Shown here in pieces: positions 39,348-49,571 of a stretch of 64,000 nt of DNA. Made by a program: the position numbers and the translations under genes. Source of the stretch: Thraustochytrium sp. TN22 (Eukaryota > Sar > Bigyra > Thraustochytrida > Thraustochytriidae); assembly GCA_013306675.1 (NCBI GenBank), contig JABLUY010000116.1, forward strand, positions 46,789 through 110,788, read 5' to 3'. Within the stretch, counting starts at the first letter, position 1. Each line of letters begins with the position of its first letter. The notes beneath the pieces were generated by a model. The model had not been told where the DNA came from. It saw nothing but the letters and a program-made list of their open reading frames with translations, and did not search any database.

Positions 39348-40271
39348 TCAGACAATGTTGCAGTCGCTGGCGGCGTCGTCGGAGGCGCCCTTGACGCGGC
39401 CAAAGATGATGCGGTGAAAGTACAGAAAGATGAGCCAGGACGCGAGACCGCAGAGCACGTGCCAGGCGGCGTGGCCCTGCCAGAGGCTGTCCGGGTCACA
39501 GATCCAGCCGCGCAGGTCGGCGGTCCAGATGGCAAAGGCGAGCAAAAAGGAGCCCACGCCGGCAACGAAGAAGCGGCCATCGGCACGGCTTGCGCGCTCG
39601 GAACCGCACTCGGCGCGGGCCTTGAGCTCGCAGGCGACGGCGAGCGCGACGAGACTGAAGAAGATGTAGCGGCGCGTGACCGGGTAGGCAAGGCAGAGCC
39701 AGCCGAAGAAGGCGTTGACGATGAAGAACTCGGCACGGAAGCGCTGCACGATGGCATCGAGGTCAGCAGGCGCGGCCTTGGGGCCGGCCCGCGTGAGGCG
39801 CACGCAGGCGAGCGAGTAGAGCGCGGGTGCGGTGGTGACCAGGTACATGCCGGCGTTGTCGACCCACTGGCCATAGAGCGTGAGCGAGGCGTGGTACCAA
39901 CCCGAGCCGAAGCCGAGCAGGACGTTGGCCAGGCCGTAGAGCGCCACAAAGCTCTGACCGAGGCGGTCGAGCGGCGACGAGCGCAAGCGCGGCGCCTGCA
40001 GCAGCTGCTCCACGCCCTCGCAGAGCGCAAGCACGCCGGCCACGGAAAAGGCCAGATTTGACCACGTGTTGGCCGGTTGCCGCAGCAAGCCCTCGCGCGG
40101 CCGCTCGCAGAAGCAGCTCGTCTGCAGGCATGTAGCCTGTTGCCAGTGCTCCCATGTGCCGTCCACCAGCGCGAGCATGCCGAAGCACAGCGCCGTAATG
40201 GTCAGCACGCTGCTGCCCAGCGCCACCACGGGCAGCGAGGCGCCGCGCGCGCCGAGCAGCGTACGTGCCAT
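39348..40271 (-). CDS. Ceramidase-superfamily integral membrane hydrolase
   Basis: A 307-residue polytopic membrane protein of the alkaline ceramidase-like (CREST) superfamily, which hydrolyses ceramides or related lipids with a zinc ion. Family marks: TWSNLAFSVAGVLAL (conserved Asn/Ser motif at the second segment), GFGSGWYHASLTLYGQWVDNAGMYLV with its His and Asp, and the C-terminal WQGHAAWHVLCGLASWL with HxxxH. About seven hydrophobic segments span the chain. The first (LPVVALGSSVLTITALCFGMLAL) may serve as signal anchor, followed by a Cys-rich loop (CLQTSCFCERP). Start ATG 40271; upstream is a GAGC repeat. Substrate cannot be told: the sequence looks nearer the broad ceramidase-like group than to yeast Ypc1. 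ER or Golgi location is inferred. Confidence 0.85.
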   Translation of the reverse strand: MARTLLGARGASLPVVALGSSVLTITALCFGMLALVDGTWEHWQQATCLQTSCFCERPREGLLRQPANTWSNLAFSVAGVLALCEGVEQLLQAPRLRSSPLDRLGQSFVALYGLANVLLGFGSGWYHASLTLYGQWVDNAGMYLVTTAPALYSLACVRLTRAGPKAAPADLDAIVQRFRAEFFIVNAFFGWLCLAYPVTRRYIFFSLVALAVACELKARAECGSERASRADGRFFVAGVGSFLLAFAIWTADLRGWICDPDSLWQGHAAWHVLCGLASWLIFLYFHRIIFGRVKGASDDAASDCNIV

Positions 40272-40291
40272 GGCCGTGGCAGGGAGCGACC

Positions 40292-40382
40292 GATGGCGAG
40301 CGAGCAGAGCGAGCGAGCGGCGAGCGAGCGAGCGAGCACGAGCGAGCGAGCACGAGCGGGCGAGCGAGCACGAGTGGGCGAG
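40292..40382. repeat. GAGC minisatellite in the ceramidase-like 5' leader
   Basis: Degenerate GAGC/GAGCGAGCAC units fill about 90 bp immediately upstream of the start codon at 40271. Longer copies of about 16 bp (GAGCGAGCGAGCAC) are visible. Confidence 0.85.
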
Positions 40383-40572
40383 CCGCGTAGCGCCCCGAGC
40401 TTGGCTAGGTTTGCTTGCAGCGCCCGTATCGTGCTGTGCCGTGCCATGCCACGCCGTGCGGTGTGCCGCGCCAAGCCCGCGGGTCGGCCCTGGCCCGGCC
40501 GGCCCACACTGCCCCACAGCGGCACGGCGCAGCGCTTGCACGTGTGAGAGCCTGCGGTTAACTTACTCAAGT

Positions 40573-40597
40573 TAGGCCTAGGCCTAGGCTAGGCCTA
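40573..40597. repeat. TAGGCCTAGGCC palindromic repeat
   Basis: Overlapping AGGCCT/CCTAGG palindromes form a self-complementary 25-bp stretch, about 300 bp upstream of the ceramidase-like start. Confidence 0.85.
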
Positions 40598-41119
40598 CAG
40601 TAGGTGCCTGGCATCCCCGCCTGTAGCCTAGTAGCCACTGGTGGCGCGCACGACCTTCTTCCGCGAGGCGCACCTTGGTCGCGCCAAGGACTGCGTCAGC
40701 GCGCGTCGCGGCAGGCGACGGCATTATGCCACTTCCAAACGCTGCAGCCCAGGGTCCGAGTCTGACTTGGGTTGCAGCCTGCACTTGAGAAAAATCTGAC
40801 CCGGTCCCCCGGACAAGCTGGTCTGGGCTGGACTCCGTGTCTGGACTCTGGAGGTCGCGGCGGTCGTGGCGCGACCACCGTGGCCGATGGGTCGGTGGGA
40901 ACTTTGGCACCGGCGAGCCAGGGCGCAGCCAGGGCGAGCCAGGGCGAGCCAGGGCGAGCCACTGCAGTCTGCAGGGCGTCGGGCGAGATGGGCCGCCAGT
41001 GAGTCGAGGCCAAAAGGCGGCCACGAGCGGCGCGGAAACGGGCCCGGAGCGGCCGGCGGGACGGATCTTGACTCGTATACCGTGACATCCGAGTCACGCG
41101 CCCCCTGATGCAGGAGCCA

Positions 41120-41135
41120 GCCGCTAGCTAGCGGC
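41120..41135. repeat. 16-bp perfect palindrome containing CTAGCTAG
   Basis: GCCGCTAGCTAGCGGC is its own reverse complement. Flanking CCAG and CTGG extend the potential stem with one bulge. It lies about 300 bp past the EDC4 stop. Confidence 0.85.
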
Positions 41136-41362
41136 CTGGGACAAGCTGACATGTGAAGTACGATCTTAGTACGCGCAGGCACGCGCAGCTGGCCGGGGGC
41201 GGCCTAGCCGGCGCGCGGCTCGCAAGAAGGGCCACGGAAGCGAGCGGAATGCCAAAGTGACGGCGAGTTTGGGCCGAGTCTGGCTGGACCTTGCAGTAGG
41301 GTACGCCGCGCCGTGAGGAATCAACCACGAAAAAGAAGAGCACCAGCCATGTAATACGTTGA

Positions 41363-41395
41363 TGTTATTGTTGTTGTTGTTGTTGTTGTTGTTGT
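41363..41395. repeat. TTG/CAA trinucleotide tract
   Basis: About eight GTT units just beyond the EDC4 stop codon, read as CAA repeats in the EDC4 mRNA 3' UTR. Confidence 0.8.
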
Positions 41396-41437
41396 GCACT
41401 GAGCAAATGGTAACCACCAACACCGTGCCCACCACTA

Positions 41438-44400
41438 CTAAAAGGTCTGGGAAGCAGCACGAGAAGAGACGATGTTGAGGCACATCTCAAAGAGAGAGCG
41501 GTTGGGCGAGGCGCCAGTGCCCTCGGCCTGGACGACGAAGTGGCGCTGCTGCTCCATGTAGTTGCGCACCTCGCCCATGACGCGCGCGACGTGGATGCCG
41601 ACATCCCGGTCCTGCGGGTTGAGAGCCATGGCTCCCCGCTGCATCCACTGCAGCTTGAGGGGCGTCTCGGTCCTCAGGTTGACACTGAGCTGCTGCACGA
41701 GGGCGAGCAGGACGCGCTGGCTGAGCGCGGCGCCCTGGGATCCGAAGACGCGCTCGGGGTCGACCACGCTGCAGGTCGCCACGACGAGGTCGAGGTCCGA
41801 CTCGCTGAGTGCCATGAGGAAGGCGTTCTCGTAGTTGCCGTTCTTGATGTGGGCGAGGATGTCGTTGAAGATGGGCTTGTTGGTGGCGCTGTTGTTGATG
41901 AGAACTGGGTTCGACGTGGACCGCTGCGGCTGCTGCTGCTGCTGCTGCTGCTGCGGTGGCGGCGGCGCCCCGTAGCCACCCGGCGCGGGCGAGACGGGCT
42001 TGTGGCGCGGTCCGCTGTCACTGCTCAGCATGGCCTCCATGCGCTGGAGCGTGGCCTCCATGGAGGCCTGGCGCTCTTGCATGAGCTGCAGCTGCTGCCT
42101 GAGCTCGGCTTCCGCGTCCTTGTTCTGCTGCTTGGGCGCGTTCGCCTGCGCGACCTGGGTAAATTGCGCCAGCAGGTTGCTGCAGCCCGCCTCAAAGGCC
42201 GGTACGAAGGCGGTGCGCATGGCCTCGACGAAGGCGTCCTGCGCCGGCTTCCGCAGGGCCTGCGCAAGGCGCGCGGCCACGGCGTCGACCGCGTCGAACT
42301 GGGCGGCGGACGAGGAGTCGAGCGCCTCGCCGACGGCCTGCGCGAGCTTGGGCGAGAGGCGCTCCAGGAGGGCGTCGGCCAGCGCGCCAGCAGCCTCCTC
42401 GTCCTCGAGCGCGTCCTTGACGGCGTCGTCGATGTTGTCCGGGATCTCGTTGAGCGACTTGGCGAGCACCTGCAGCAGGCTCTTTTGCTGGCCGAGGGAG
42501 CGCTCGGCCTGGGCGTCGTGCAGCTCGCGCTGGCGCGCCTCAAGAGCGCCCAGGTGCCGCGCGAGCGCCTCCTCGAGTGAGGCGCCACCCGCGCTGCCGC
42601 CGTTGAGGCCAGCCTGCTGCTGCTGCTGCTGTTGCGGCGGCGGCATCATGCCACCGCCGTACGGCTGCTGGTACATTTGCGGTGGCGGCGGCATCATGTG
42701 CGGCTGCTGCGGCATGGGTGCGTGATATTGCTGCTGCTGCTGAAGCTGCTGCTGCTGATGAAGGTGATGGTGGTGGTCGTTGGGCTGGGCGTCCGGCTGC
42801 TGTCTTGGCTGCGCCGGTGTCTGCGGCGTCGGCTGCTGCGGCGGCGGCGTTGGCTGCGGCGTCGGCTGCTGCTGCAGCTGATTGGGCGTCATCAGACCGC
42901 TGTCCTGGCGCTCGCGAGTGGCGGGCGGCGGCGTGGAAGCGGTGGGCGCGCCCGCCGAGACGCGCTGCTGGCGCGCCGGTTCGTAGTCGGAGGCGGGCGA
43001 AAAGGTGAAGAACTGCACGCCCTTGGTCTGCTGGCAGAGGATCTCCTCGGTGTCAGGCGCGCTGCGGCGCGTGGAGAAGCTGAGGATGGGGCAGTCCAGC
43101 TCGAACTCGACGGGCGCCTCGAGCTGGACGCCGGCCATGTCGAGGCGCGAGCAGAGCAGCACGTTGCGGTCCGGGTCCGCCACGAAGACGAAGCGGCCGG
43201 AGGAGTCGACCGCGGCGGAGAAGATGGGGCCGGCACCGGCGAGCTTGAGCTCGTGCGAAGGCTTGTACTTGACCGTGCTCGGGTCCCAGGTCCACAGGCG
43301 CAGCAGCGTGTTGTTGCGCACCGCGGTGAGCAAAAAGTGGTCGCTGCGGTTGAGGAAGCGGCAGAGCGAGACGCCGAGGCCGTCGCCCGCGGAGACCTGC
43401 CAGAGCACGGGCAGCGCCAGGCTCTTGGCGTCCTCGACAAGCGTGGATGCGTTGAGCCCGACCACCGTGCCGTCCGAGCAGCCGACCACGAGCGTGTTGC
43501 CGTCGGCCGCAAAGCTGGCGCTGAGCGCGCGCACGCCCCGCTCGCGCGCCACGTGCGCCACGGCGCAGCGCGCCTCCTCGATGGGCAGGCCGGCCGAGCC
43601 GGCCGTCTGCTGCGCCGACCAGAGCTTGCCGCTGAGCTGCACCACCGAGACGGTGCCGCCGTGCATGAGCGCGAAGACGCGCTGGTTGGTGGCGTGCCAC
43701 GCGACGCCGCTAAAGGCGCCGTCCGCCTGCGGCGCGCGCACGCGGATCGCCTCGCGGTGCTCCACCTTGCCGGCGTCGGGCGCGTGCCGCAGCTCCCAGA
43801 CCACGGCGAAGCCGTCCGCGCCCACCGTGGCCACGAGCGAGTCCTGGTTGGGGCTGAACTTCATGTCCACCACGGGCGCAGTGTGGCCGCGCAGCAGCCC
43901 GGTCTGCACCGACTCCGTGTGGATGACGCGCACCGTGCCGGCCTTGCTGGCGTAGTTGATGTACTGGGCGCTACTGGCCACGCGGGCGCCGTCGGCCGCG
44001 GCGCCGTTGCCGTTGCCGCCGTTGCCGCCCTCCGCCTTGACGATGGAGATGGTCGTTGCCTTGAGCGGCCGCGCCGCGCCCTTGGCCGCGCCCGTGTAAA
44101 CGGACGTCTTGGCGAAGACCTGCAGCGCCGTGCCGGACACGCTGCGCGCCGGCATGCTCGTGTTGCCTCCGGGCGCCGAGCTCGCGCCGGCCGACGCCGC
44201 GTCGCTGTCGCTGCCGCTGCGCTTCACCGTCACGCCGCCCGGCGGCGGCGTCGACGCGCCCGACGTGCCGCCGCCGCCCAGCAGCTTGGCGAAGTGCTGC
44301 TGCGCCGCCGTGAGGTCCGGCTGCTTGGGCGTCTGCTGCTGTTGCTGCGTCGTCGTCGGCGGCGTGCCGGTCCCGGGCGGCGCCTGCTGCTGTTGCTGTT

Positions 44401-44548
44401 GTTGTTGTTGCTGCTGCTGCTGCTGCTGCTGGCCTTGCTGCTGCTGCTGCTGCTGGCCCTGCTGCGCGCCCCCGCCCGCCGCGCTGAGCTGCGGCGGCCC
44501 GGTGGCGAGCCCCTTGAAGAGCTCATTGAGCAGGTTCGACTTGCTCAT
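41438..44548 (-). CDS. EDC4: Enhancer of mRNA decapping 4 (Ge-1/Edc4)
   Basis: A 1036-residue scaffold of P-bodies that brings Dcp2 to its activator Dcp1 in cap removal. Residues about 200-500 form a WD40-like propeller (LLRGHTAPVVDMKFSPNQDSLVATVGADGF). A Pro/Gln-rich linker (about 560-690) includes several Gln tracts. Then come Ala/Leu-rich helices with a predicted coiled coil. The Ge-1 C-terminal domain is at about 885-1000 (DILAHIKNGNYENAFLMALSESDLDLV, VFGSQGAALSQRVLLALVQQLS), which is diagnostic of Edc4 and mediates P-body targeting and RNA binding. The N-terminus also has Gln tracts of up to about 16. The ATG at 44548 begins MSKSNLLNELFKGL, a plausible short helical motif. It shares a 561-bp divergent promoter with NUP35. 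Confidence 0.92.
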   Translation of the reverse strand: MSKSNLLNELFKGLATGPPQLSAAGGGAQQGQQQQQQQGQQQQQQQQQQQQQQQQAPPGTGTPPTTTQQQQQTPKQPDLTAAQQHFAKLLGGGGTSGASTPPPGGVTVKRSGSDSDAASAGASSAPGGNTSMPARSVSGTALQVFAKTSVYTGAAKGAARPLKATTISIVKAEGGNGGNGNGAAADGARVASSAQYINYASKAGTVRVIHTESVQTGLLRGHTAPVVDMKFSPNQDSLVATVGADGFAVVWELRHAPDAGKVEHREAIRVRAPQADGAFSGVAWHATNQRVFALMHGGTVSVVQLSGKLWSAQQTAGSAGLPIEEARCAVAHVARERGVRALSASFAADGNTLVVGCSDGTVVGLNASTLVEDAKSLALPVLWQVSAGDGLGVSLCRFLNRSDHFLLTAVRNNTLLRLWTWDPSTVKYKPSHELKLAGAGPIFSAAVDSSGRFVFVADPDRNVLLCSRLDMAGVQLEAPVEFELDCPILSFSTRRSAPDTEEILCQQTKGVQFFTFSPASDYEPARQQRVSAGAPTASTPPPATRERQDSGLMTPNQLQQQPTPQPTPPPQQPTPQTPAQPRQQPDAQPNDHHHHLHQQQQLQQQQQYHAPMPQQPHMMPPPPQMYQQPYGGGMMPPPQQQQQQQAGLNGGSAGGASLEEALARHLGALEARQRELHDAQAERSLGQQKSLLQVLAKSLNEIPDNIDDAVKDALEDEEAAGALADALLERLSPKLAQAVGEALDSSSAAQFDAVDAVAARLAQALRKPAQDAFVEAMRTAFVPAFEAGCSNLLAQFTQVAQANAPKQQNKDAEAELRQQLQLMQERQASMEATLQRMEAMLSSDSGPRHKPVSPAPGGYGAPPPPQQQQQQQQPQRSTSNPVLINNSATNKPIFNDILAHIKNGNYENAFLMALSESDLDLVVATCSVVDPERVFGSQGAALSQRVLLALVQQLSVNLRTETPLKLQWMQRGAMALNPQDRDVGIHVARVMGEVRNYMEQQRHFVVQAEGTGASPNRSLFEMCLNIVSSRAASQTF

Positions 44549-45109
44549 GCTGCCTTTCTCTCTCTCGCGCGCGCGCGTCGCCGGCGCCGCTCGCTGCCTC
44601 GCGGCGCTGCCTCGCGCCGCGCCGCGCCGCCGCGCCGCGCGCGCCGCCCTCTCCGCTGCCGTGCGGCGGTCTGGCCGCGGCTCGTCGCCGCGCGCTCTCC
44701 CTCTCTGCGCCGCCGGCCTCCCCTCCCCTCCCTCCGCTCGCCGCTAAGCTAGCTAGCTAGCTAGAGCGCAAGCTAGCTATCTTCGGCGCTCGCGGCACTG
44801 GCGCGGGCCCACTGGCGCCGGCCGCGGCCCACTTGCGGCGGCGCTTTGCGGCGCTTGCGCGGCGGTTTGCGGCCCTTGCGCCGCCCGCGCCGCCGTTGCG
44901 CCCGGGTCCGGTGCGGGGCGCGGCGCCGCGCGGGGTCGCGCGGGGTTGGCGGCGGCGGCGCAAACCGCCAGCGACCACGAGCGGCGGCGGCGAGCGGAGG
45001 AGCGCCTCCGGCGCCGCGGGCGGGCGCGCGGGCGCAGGCGCGGAGCGGCGCGGCGCGGCGCGGCGCGGCGCGGCGCGGCGGCGGGCGCGGAGCGGAGCGG
45101 CGCCGCGGC
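44549..45109. other. Divergent promoter region between EDC4 and NUP35
   Basis: A 561-bp head-to-head region. It has CT repeats next to the EDC4 ATG (44556-44571), four CTAG units at 44749-44764 with a further AGCTAGCTA at 44771, two CACTGGC cores at 44796 and 44810, and a (GGCGC)n run of about eight copies at 45049-45081 in the NUP35 leader. Confidence 0.5.
44749..44764. repeat. (CTAG)4 palindrome
   Basis: Four tandem CTAG units, self-complementary, near the middle of the EDC4-NUP35 divergent promoter. Confidence 0.85.
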
Positions 45110-46276
45110 ATGTACGGGACGCCGCAGGGCGGCGGCGGCGCCGCCGGCGCGAGGGAGGGCGGCGCCAGGTCGTACTTTGGGAGAAGCCTCACGCCGGCGA
45201 GGCAGCAGCAGCAGCAGCAGCTGGGCGCCGGCATGGGCGCCGGCGTGGGAGGCCTGGGCGAGTCCATGTTCGCCACGGCGGGGGTGCAGCAGCAGACGAA
45301 CTCGTTTGGCTTGCAGCAGCAGCTGCAGCAGCAGCAGCAGGGGTTCGGGCAGGGCCGCTCGTTCCCGCAGCAGCAGCAGCAGCAGCTGCAGCAGCAGCAG
45401 CAACAACAACAACTGCAGAGGCGAGAGGATGACGGAGGCTTCGGGTACGGCGGCGGCTTCGGGCGCGGTAGCGAGAACGAACGCATGAACCTGGGCGGCA
45501 GGGCCGGCGGCTTGAGCACGCCAGGCAAGGCCGTCGGCTTGTACGAAGACGAGGCCTACGGCGGCGCCGAGCTAGCGCTCGTGCGCAACGCGGACGGCGA
45601 GGAGGAGGAGATGCTGCTGCCGCCATCCAACTCGCTGCTGAATGGCGCGTCGGCGCCCGCAGGACCCGTGGACCGCGTCATGCAGGAGGAGGACGCCACG
45701 GGAGGAGGAGGCCTGCGGCGCCGGCAGGCGCTGCGCACGCCCGGCACCAGCCAGGCCGGCGTCGACCTGGACGCGCCGCGCGGGCTCGACCTGTCGTCGC
45801 CACTCGTGCTCAAGAGCCGGTCCGTCACGGGCGGCGCGACCAGCGACGCGCTGGTCGGCCCCAGCGGCAGCGCGCGGTCCTCGTGGGTCACCGTCTTTGG
45901 GTACCCGACGGGCGCCGGCTTTGCGGTCCTGCGCCACTTCCAGAACTACGGCGAGGTGCACGAGCACCGCAACGAGGCTGGCAACTGGATGCACATCCTC
46001 TACAGCAGTCGCGTGCAAGCGAGCCGTGCGCTCGCGCAGAACGGCCACTTCATCAAGATCGGCGATACCCAGGTCATGATCGGCGTCAAACCGTGCTCCG
46101 ACCCAAATCTCGCCAACATGGCGGCGGTTGCCAGCGCCCAGGGCATGACTTCGTCCAGCTTTACGCATCAGGCCAAGCAAGCTTACCGCGTGCGCGAGCC
46201 GGAGCAGCTGCAGCGCGCGCCGATGCGCGCCATGTCCGTCTGCAAGCGATTCTGGGCCTGGGTCCTCGATGTGTAA
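45110..46276 (+). CDS. NUP35: Nucleoporin Nup35/Nup53 (MPPN-type RRM)
   Basis: A 388-residue nuclear pore component that links the inner ring scaffold to the membrane. The N-terminal half is disordered, with poly-Gln runs and few phenylalanine-glycine motifs. The RRM-like MPPN domain (about 262-335) is clear: WVTVFGYPTGAGFAVLRHFQNYGEVHEH, WMHILYSSRVQASRALAQNG and TQVMIGVKPC. This domain dimerises in Nup35/Nup53. The C-terminal residues SVCKRFWAWVLDV form the amphipathic, aromatic tail known to bind the nuclear envelope membrane in this family. Start ATG 45110 follows a (GGCGC)n leader. Length is close to the vertebrate protein (about 326) and smaller than yeast Nup53. Confidence 0.92.
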   Translation: MYGTPQGGGGAAGAREGGARSYFGRSLTPARQQQQQQLGAGMGAGVGGLGESMFATAGVQQQTNSFGLQQQLQQQQQGFGQGRSFPQQQQQQLQQQQQQQQLQRREDDGGFGYGGGFGRGSENERMNLGGRAGGLSTPGKAVGLYEDEAYGGAELALVRNADGEEEEMLLPPSNSLLNGASAPAGPVDRVMQEEDATGGGGLRRRQALRTPGTSQAGVDLDAPRGLDLSSPLVLKSRSVTGGATSDALVGPSGSARSSWVTVFGYPTGAGFAVLRHFQNYGEVHEHRNEAGNWMHILYSSRVQASRALAQNGHFIKIGDTQVMIGVKPCSDPNLANMAAVASAQGMTSSSFTHQAKQAYRVREPEQLQRAPMRAMSVCKRFWAWVLDV

Positions 46277-46397
46277 TCGAGTGATCTTGGCACGCCCGCT
46301 TGACTGACCTTTTCCCTCTGTCCGTACGTTACAAGAAAGCTTTCCCTGCTCCCATCTTTGCTTGCTTGCTTGCTTGATTGATTGACTGAATGCTAAG

Positions 46398-48886
46398 TTA
46401 GAAATACGAGTAATACGAGGACGAAGCTGCGGATGGCCGCGAGGCGGCCCCCGCGTACGAGTAAAATCGCGATGAAAAGCCGCGCTTGCGGTCGTAGTCA
46501 GCCTTCTTGATCGGGTCCTTGAGAGTCTCGTACGCCTCGGCCACGATCTTGAACATCTCGGCGACATCGCTCGGACCGTCCTCGTCGTCCGAAGATGGCG
46601 CCCTTGCGGCCTGCTTGTCCGGGTGATACTTGAGCGCCAGCTTCAGGTAGGCCTTGCGGATACGTTCCTGCGTGGCATCCTCCGGCACGCCGAGCACCTC
46701 GTAGTGGCTGCGCACCACGCGGGACGCGCGCGCCGTGCGCCCAGACCCTGCCTCTTGCTGGTGCTGGTGCTGGTGCTGGTAATGCTTGCGGCGCTCGTAC
46801 TTGGACCAGCGTGCGCGGCTGTGTGCCTCGTTCTTGGCCTCGCGCTGGCGGCGCGCGTCGGCGCGGACTCGCTCGAGCTCCGCGTCGAGGTCCGCCGACG
46901 GCGACTCGGCCTGCGCGCGCTCCAGGTCAGCCACAGCCAGCTTCAGCTTGCCGAGCCGCGCGTACGCGCGCGCGCGCCGCACGCGCGCCTTGACGTAGGT
47001 CGGCGTCTTCTTGAGCGCTAGGGTACATTCTGCCACGGCCTCGTCCAAACGGTCCAGCGCCATGAGCGCAGCGGCGCGGTTACACAGGAGGACCGCATTG
47101 AACGCGTCGTGGTCCGGGTCCAACCGCAGCGCGGCGCTGTAGCTATCCAGTGCTGCATCGTAGCTACGCTTCTTGAAGAGCGCGTTGGCGCCGTCCTTGG
47201 CCTCCTGCATGCGTGCGTACAGGCTCGCCTCGGTCTCGCAGGCATACAAAAGCGCACTGCTGCTCCTGCCTGCGAGGTCGGCAAAAACCTCGCGCGCTGC
47301 AGCAGCGAAGCGCACCGCCGCACTCGCGTCCTCGGCGCGGTGCAAGGTGCGCAGCAGAGTCTGCACGGTTTCGGCCGTCTCCGCGCCGCAGTTGGTCCCG
47401 ACGCCGTCCACTTCGGCCACGAGTGCGTGCGCAGCGGCCAGGTGCTGGCGCATGGCCGCCTCCGCCTCCGCCTCCGGACCAGACGCGCAGCTCGCCACGA
47501 GCGCCTGCAGCAAGTGCGTGCACGGCCACGCCGGGCACAGGTCGGCGAGTGCGCGCAGGTGCGCGAGCACGCTGGCATCGCGCGGGTCGTGCGCCACAAG
47601 GCGCACGACGCGCCCGAAGAGCGCGCTCACCTCGCTGACGCGAGTCAGCTCCTCACGCGCCTGGTCGCCGGCGCCCTCCACCGTGGCAAGCAGGCGGATC
47701 CACTCGCGGCTCGCAGCAAAGCACCCCATCTTGCGCAGCACGCGCGCCGCACGGATCGCCGCCCTGCTGTGCCGCGGCTCCAGCTCCACCGTGCGCACGC
47801 AGTCCTCCACGCACGCGGCATATGCACCGCGGCTCAGCTCCACGGTCGACCGCAGGAACCACGTTTCGGCGTCCGCGCCGTAGCCCTCGCACAGCGAGTC
47901 CACCAGGGCCAGCGCCGCCTCGTGCTCGCCCTGTTCCAGCAGCTCGCGCACCTCCGCGCGCACCTGCTCCGCGTCCACGACCTCCTCTTGGTCCTCCTGG
48001 TCCTCGGACGCTTCACTCGACACCTCATCCTTGTGCTCGGCCTCCTCCGGCGACGTCTCGCTGGGAATTTGGGCCCGGGCTGCCGAAGCTGGCAGCGAGT
48101 GCCGCTCCTCGGTCGCGTCGTCGTCGTCTTCCGGCTGCAGCGCGCCCTCCGTTGCTGCCACGGCCTCGTCCTCCTCCTCCTCCTCGGCGGTGCGGTCAAA
48201 GGCGGCCGCTAGGTCGCCCGCGACGGCGCGGTCCACCGCGCCAGAAAAAAAGTCCTCCGGTAGCTCCGGAGCCACGGGCGAGGTGTCGTAGCGCTCCGCA
48301 AGCGAGGCCGGCGAGACGTCGCGCTCGATGCGGGCTGCACGCGCCGCACGCCGCGCCGAGCGCCGCCGCCCGCTTGAGGTCACAACCTTGCGCCCCGTGC
48401 GGAACACCGGCGTCACTGGCAGGGCGTTGTCCTCCGACTCGCTCTTCTTCTCCTCCTGCGGCACCACGAGAGGCGACAACGAGGCCGTCTTACTCTCCCG
48501 CGCCCGCACCAGGGGTGTCATGGGCGAGGTCGCCGAGTCCACGAACCGCCGCCGAAAAGCTGGCTGCGCCTGCTCGCTCGCGTTGCCCGTCTGCTCCTCC
48601 GCGTCGTGCTGCGCCCGCTGCTTGCGCGCAGCAGAGGCTGCGGCGGCCGCTGCGGCCGAGGTGGCCTCCACGGTCCGCGCGATCGGGGTCTGTGCGGCAT
48701 CTCGACTTTTCCTGCGCGCGCCGCGCGACCGCCGCCGGCCACCAGAATGTCGCCGGCCCTTGGCACCGCATGCAAACGTGGCGGCCGAGATGAAGATATT
48801 GCCGGCGTCGTCATCGGCGGCGGGCGTGGCGGGCGGCTGCGGTGGCGGCACCTCGGGCGGCACAGCGGACCTCTGTTGTTGTTGCT

Positions 48887-48930
<44 letters not shown>

Positions 48931-49571
48931 GTCTGCGTGCGGGCTGCGTCCTCCTCCTTGCGGTTGGCCTGGAGTGGCGTACGGTTGAGCTTGCGCGCGC
49001 TTCGCTTGTGCTTGCTAGGTGTCACAATTCGCGAGGGGCCAGACGCGTGGAGGTTCTCCTGCTGGTCCGTCGCTCTCGGCTGCTGCTGCTGCTGCTGCTG
49101 CTCTGTGCGAGCCAGGGGCGTGCGCGACGGCGTGCCGGCCGTCAGATTCTCCACCAGCACTTCGAGCGAGGGCGACATGGCCGCGTGGTGGTAAAAGGCT
49201 CCACCGCCGTTGCCAAAGGCTCCCCCGCTGCTGCCGATCGCATTCGGGATGGTAGGCGCCACGGGGCGCGGGCGGTGCGCCTTGGCGCTGTGCTTCTTCT
49301 TGGCGGTGCGCCGGGAGGCGGACGCTTGAACCGAGCGCAGCACGGGCGCGCGCGGCTGCGGCGAGAGCAGGTCCATCATGGGCGAAGCCGGCGGCGGGCG
49401 ATTTGGCACGGGCGGCGTCGCGAGGCCCGCCTCGTACAGGGCGGCGGCGGCCGCGGCGTTGAGCTCGTCCTCATCCACCTGCTCCTCATCCACGTCCATG
49501 ACATGCTGCAGCCAGTCGTGCAGCGCGAACTCCGCGCCGAGGCTGCCGCCGCGTTCCAGGTCGGCGGCCAT
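46398..49571 (-). CDS. TPR-DnaJ cochaperone (DNAJC7-like) with long S/T-P-rich N-terminus
   Basis: A 1057-residue protein. The only true ATG near the start is 49571, in the context GCCATGG. The last 110 residues are a J domain: SHYEVLGVPEDATQERIRKAYLKLALKYHPDKQ with the HPD triad that stimulates Hsp70 ATPase, then EMFKIVAEAYETLKDP. Tetratricopeptide repeats precede it (about 540-900; NALFKKRSYDAALDSYSAALRLDPDHDAF, ALMALDRLDEAVAECTLALKKTPTYVKARVRRARAYARLGKL). This order matches DNAJC7/TPR2, which bridges Hsp70 and Hsp90. The first 500 residues are disordered: a 20-residue Gln tract (48880-48935), basic patches and many S/T-P sites. This head is not part of normal DNAJC7 (about 500 residues). 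The 3' end converges with NUP35 across 121 bp that includes GCTT repeats. Confidence 0.9.

Larger units (their letters stand above)
40272..41437. other. Intergenic region between ceramidase-like and EDC4 genes
   Basis: About 1.2 kb between two minus-strand genes. It has the GAGC minisatellite next to the ceramidase start, a palindromic TAGGCCTAGGCC run (40573-40597), three exact AGGGCGAGCC units (40931-40960), the CTAGCTAG palindrome at 41120-41135, and a GTT/TTG triplet tract (about 41363-41395) close to the EDC4 stop. No gene is supported. Confidence 0.45.
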
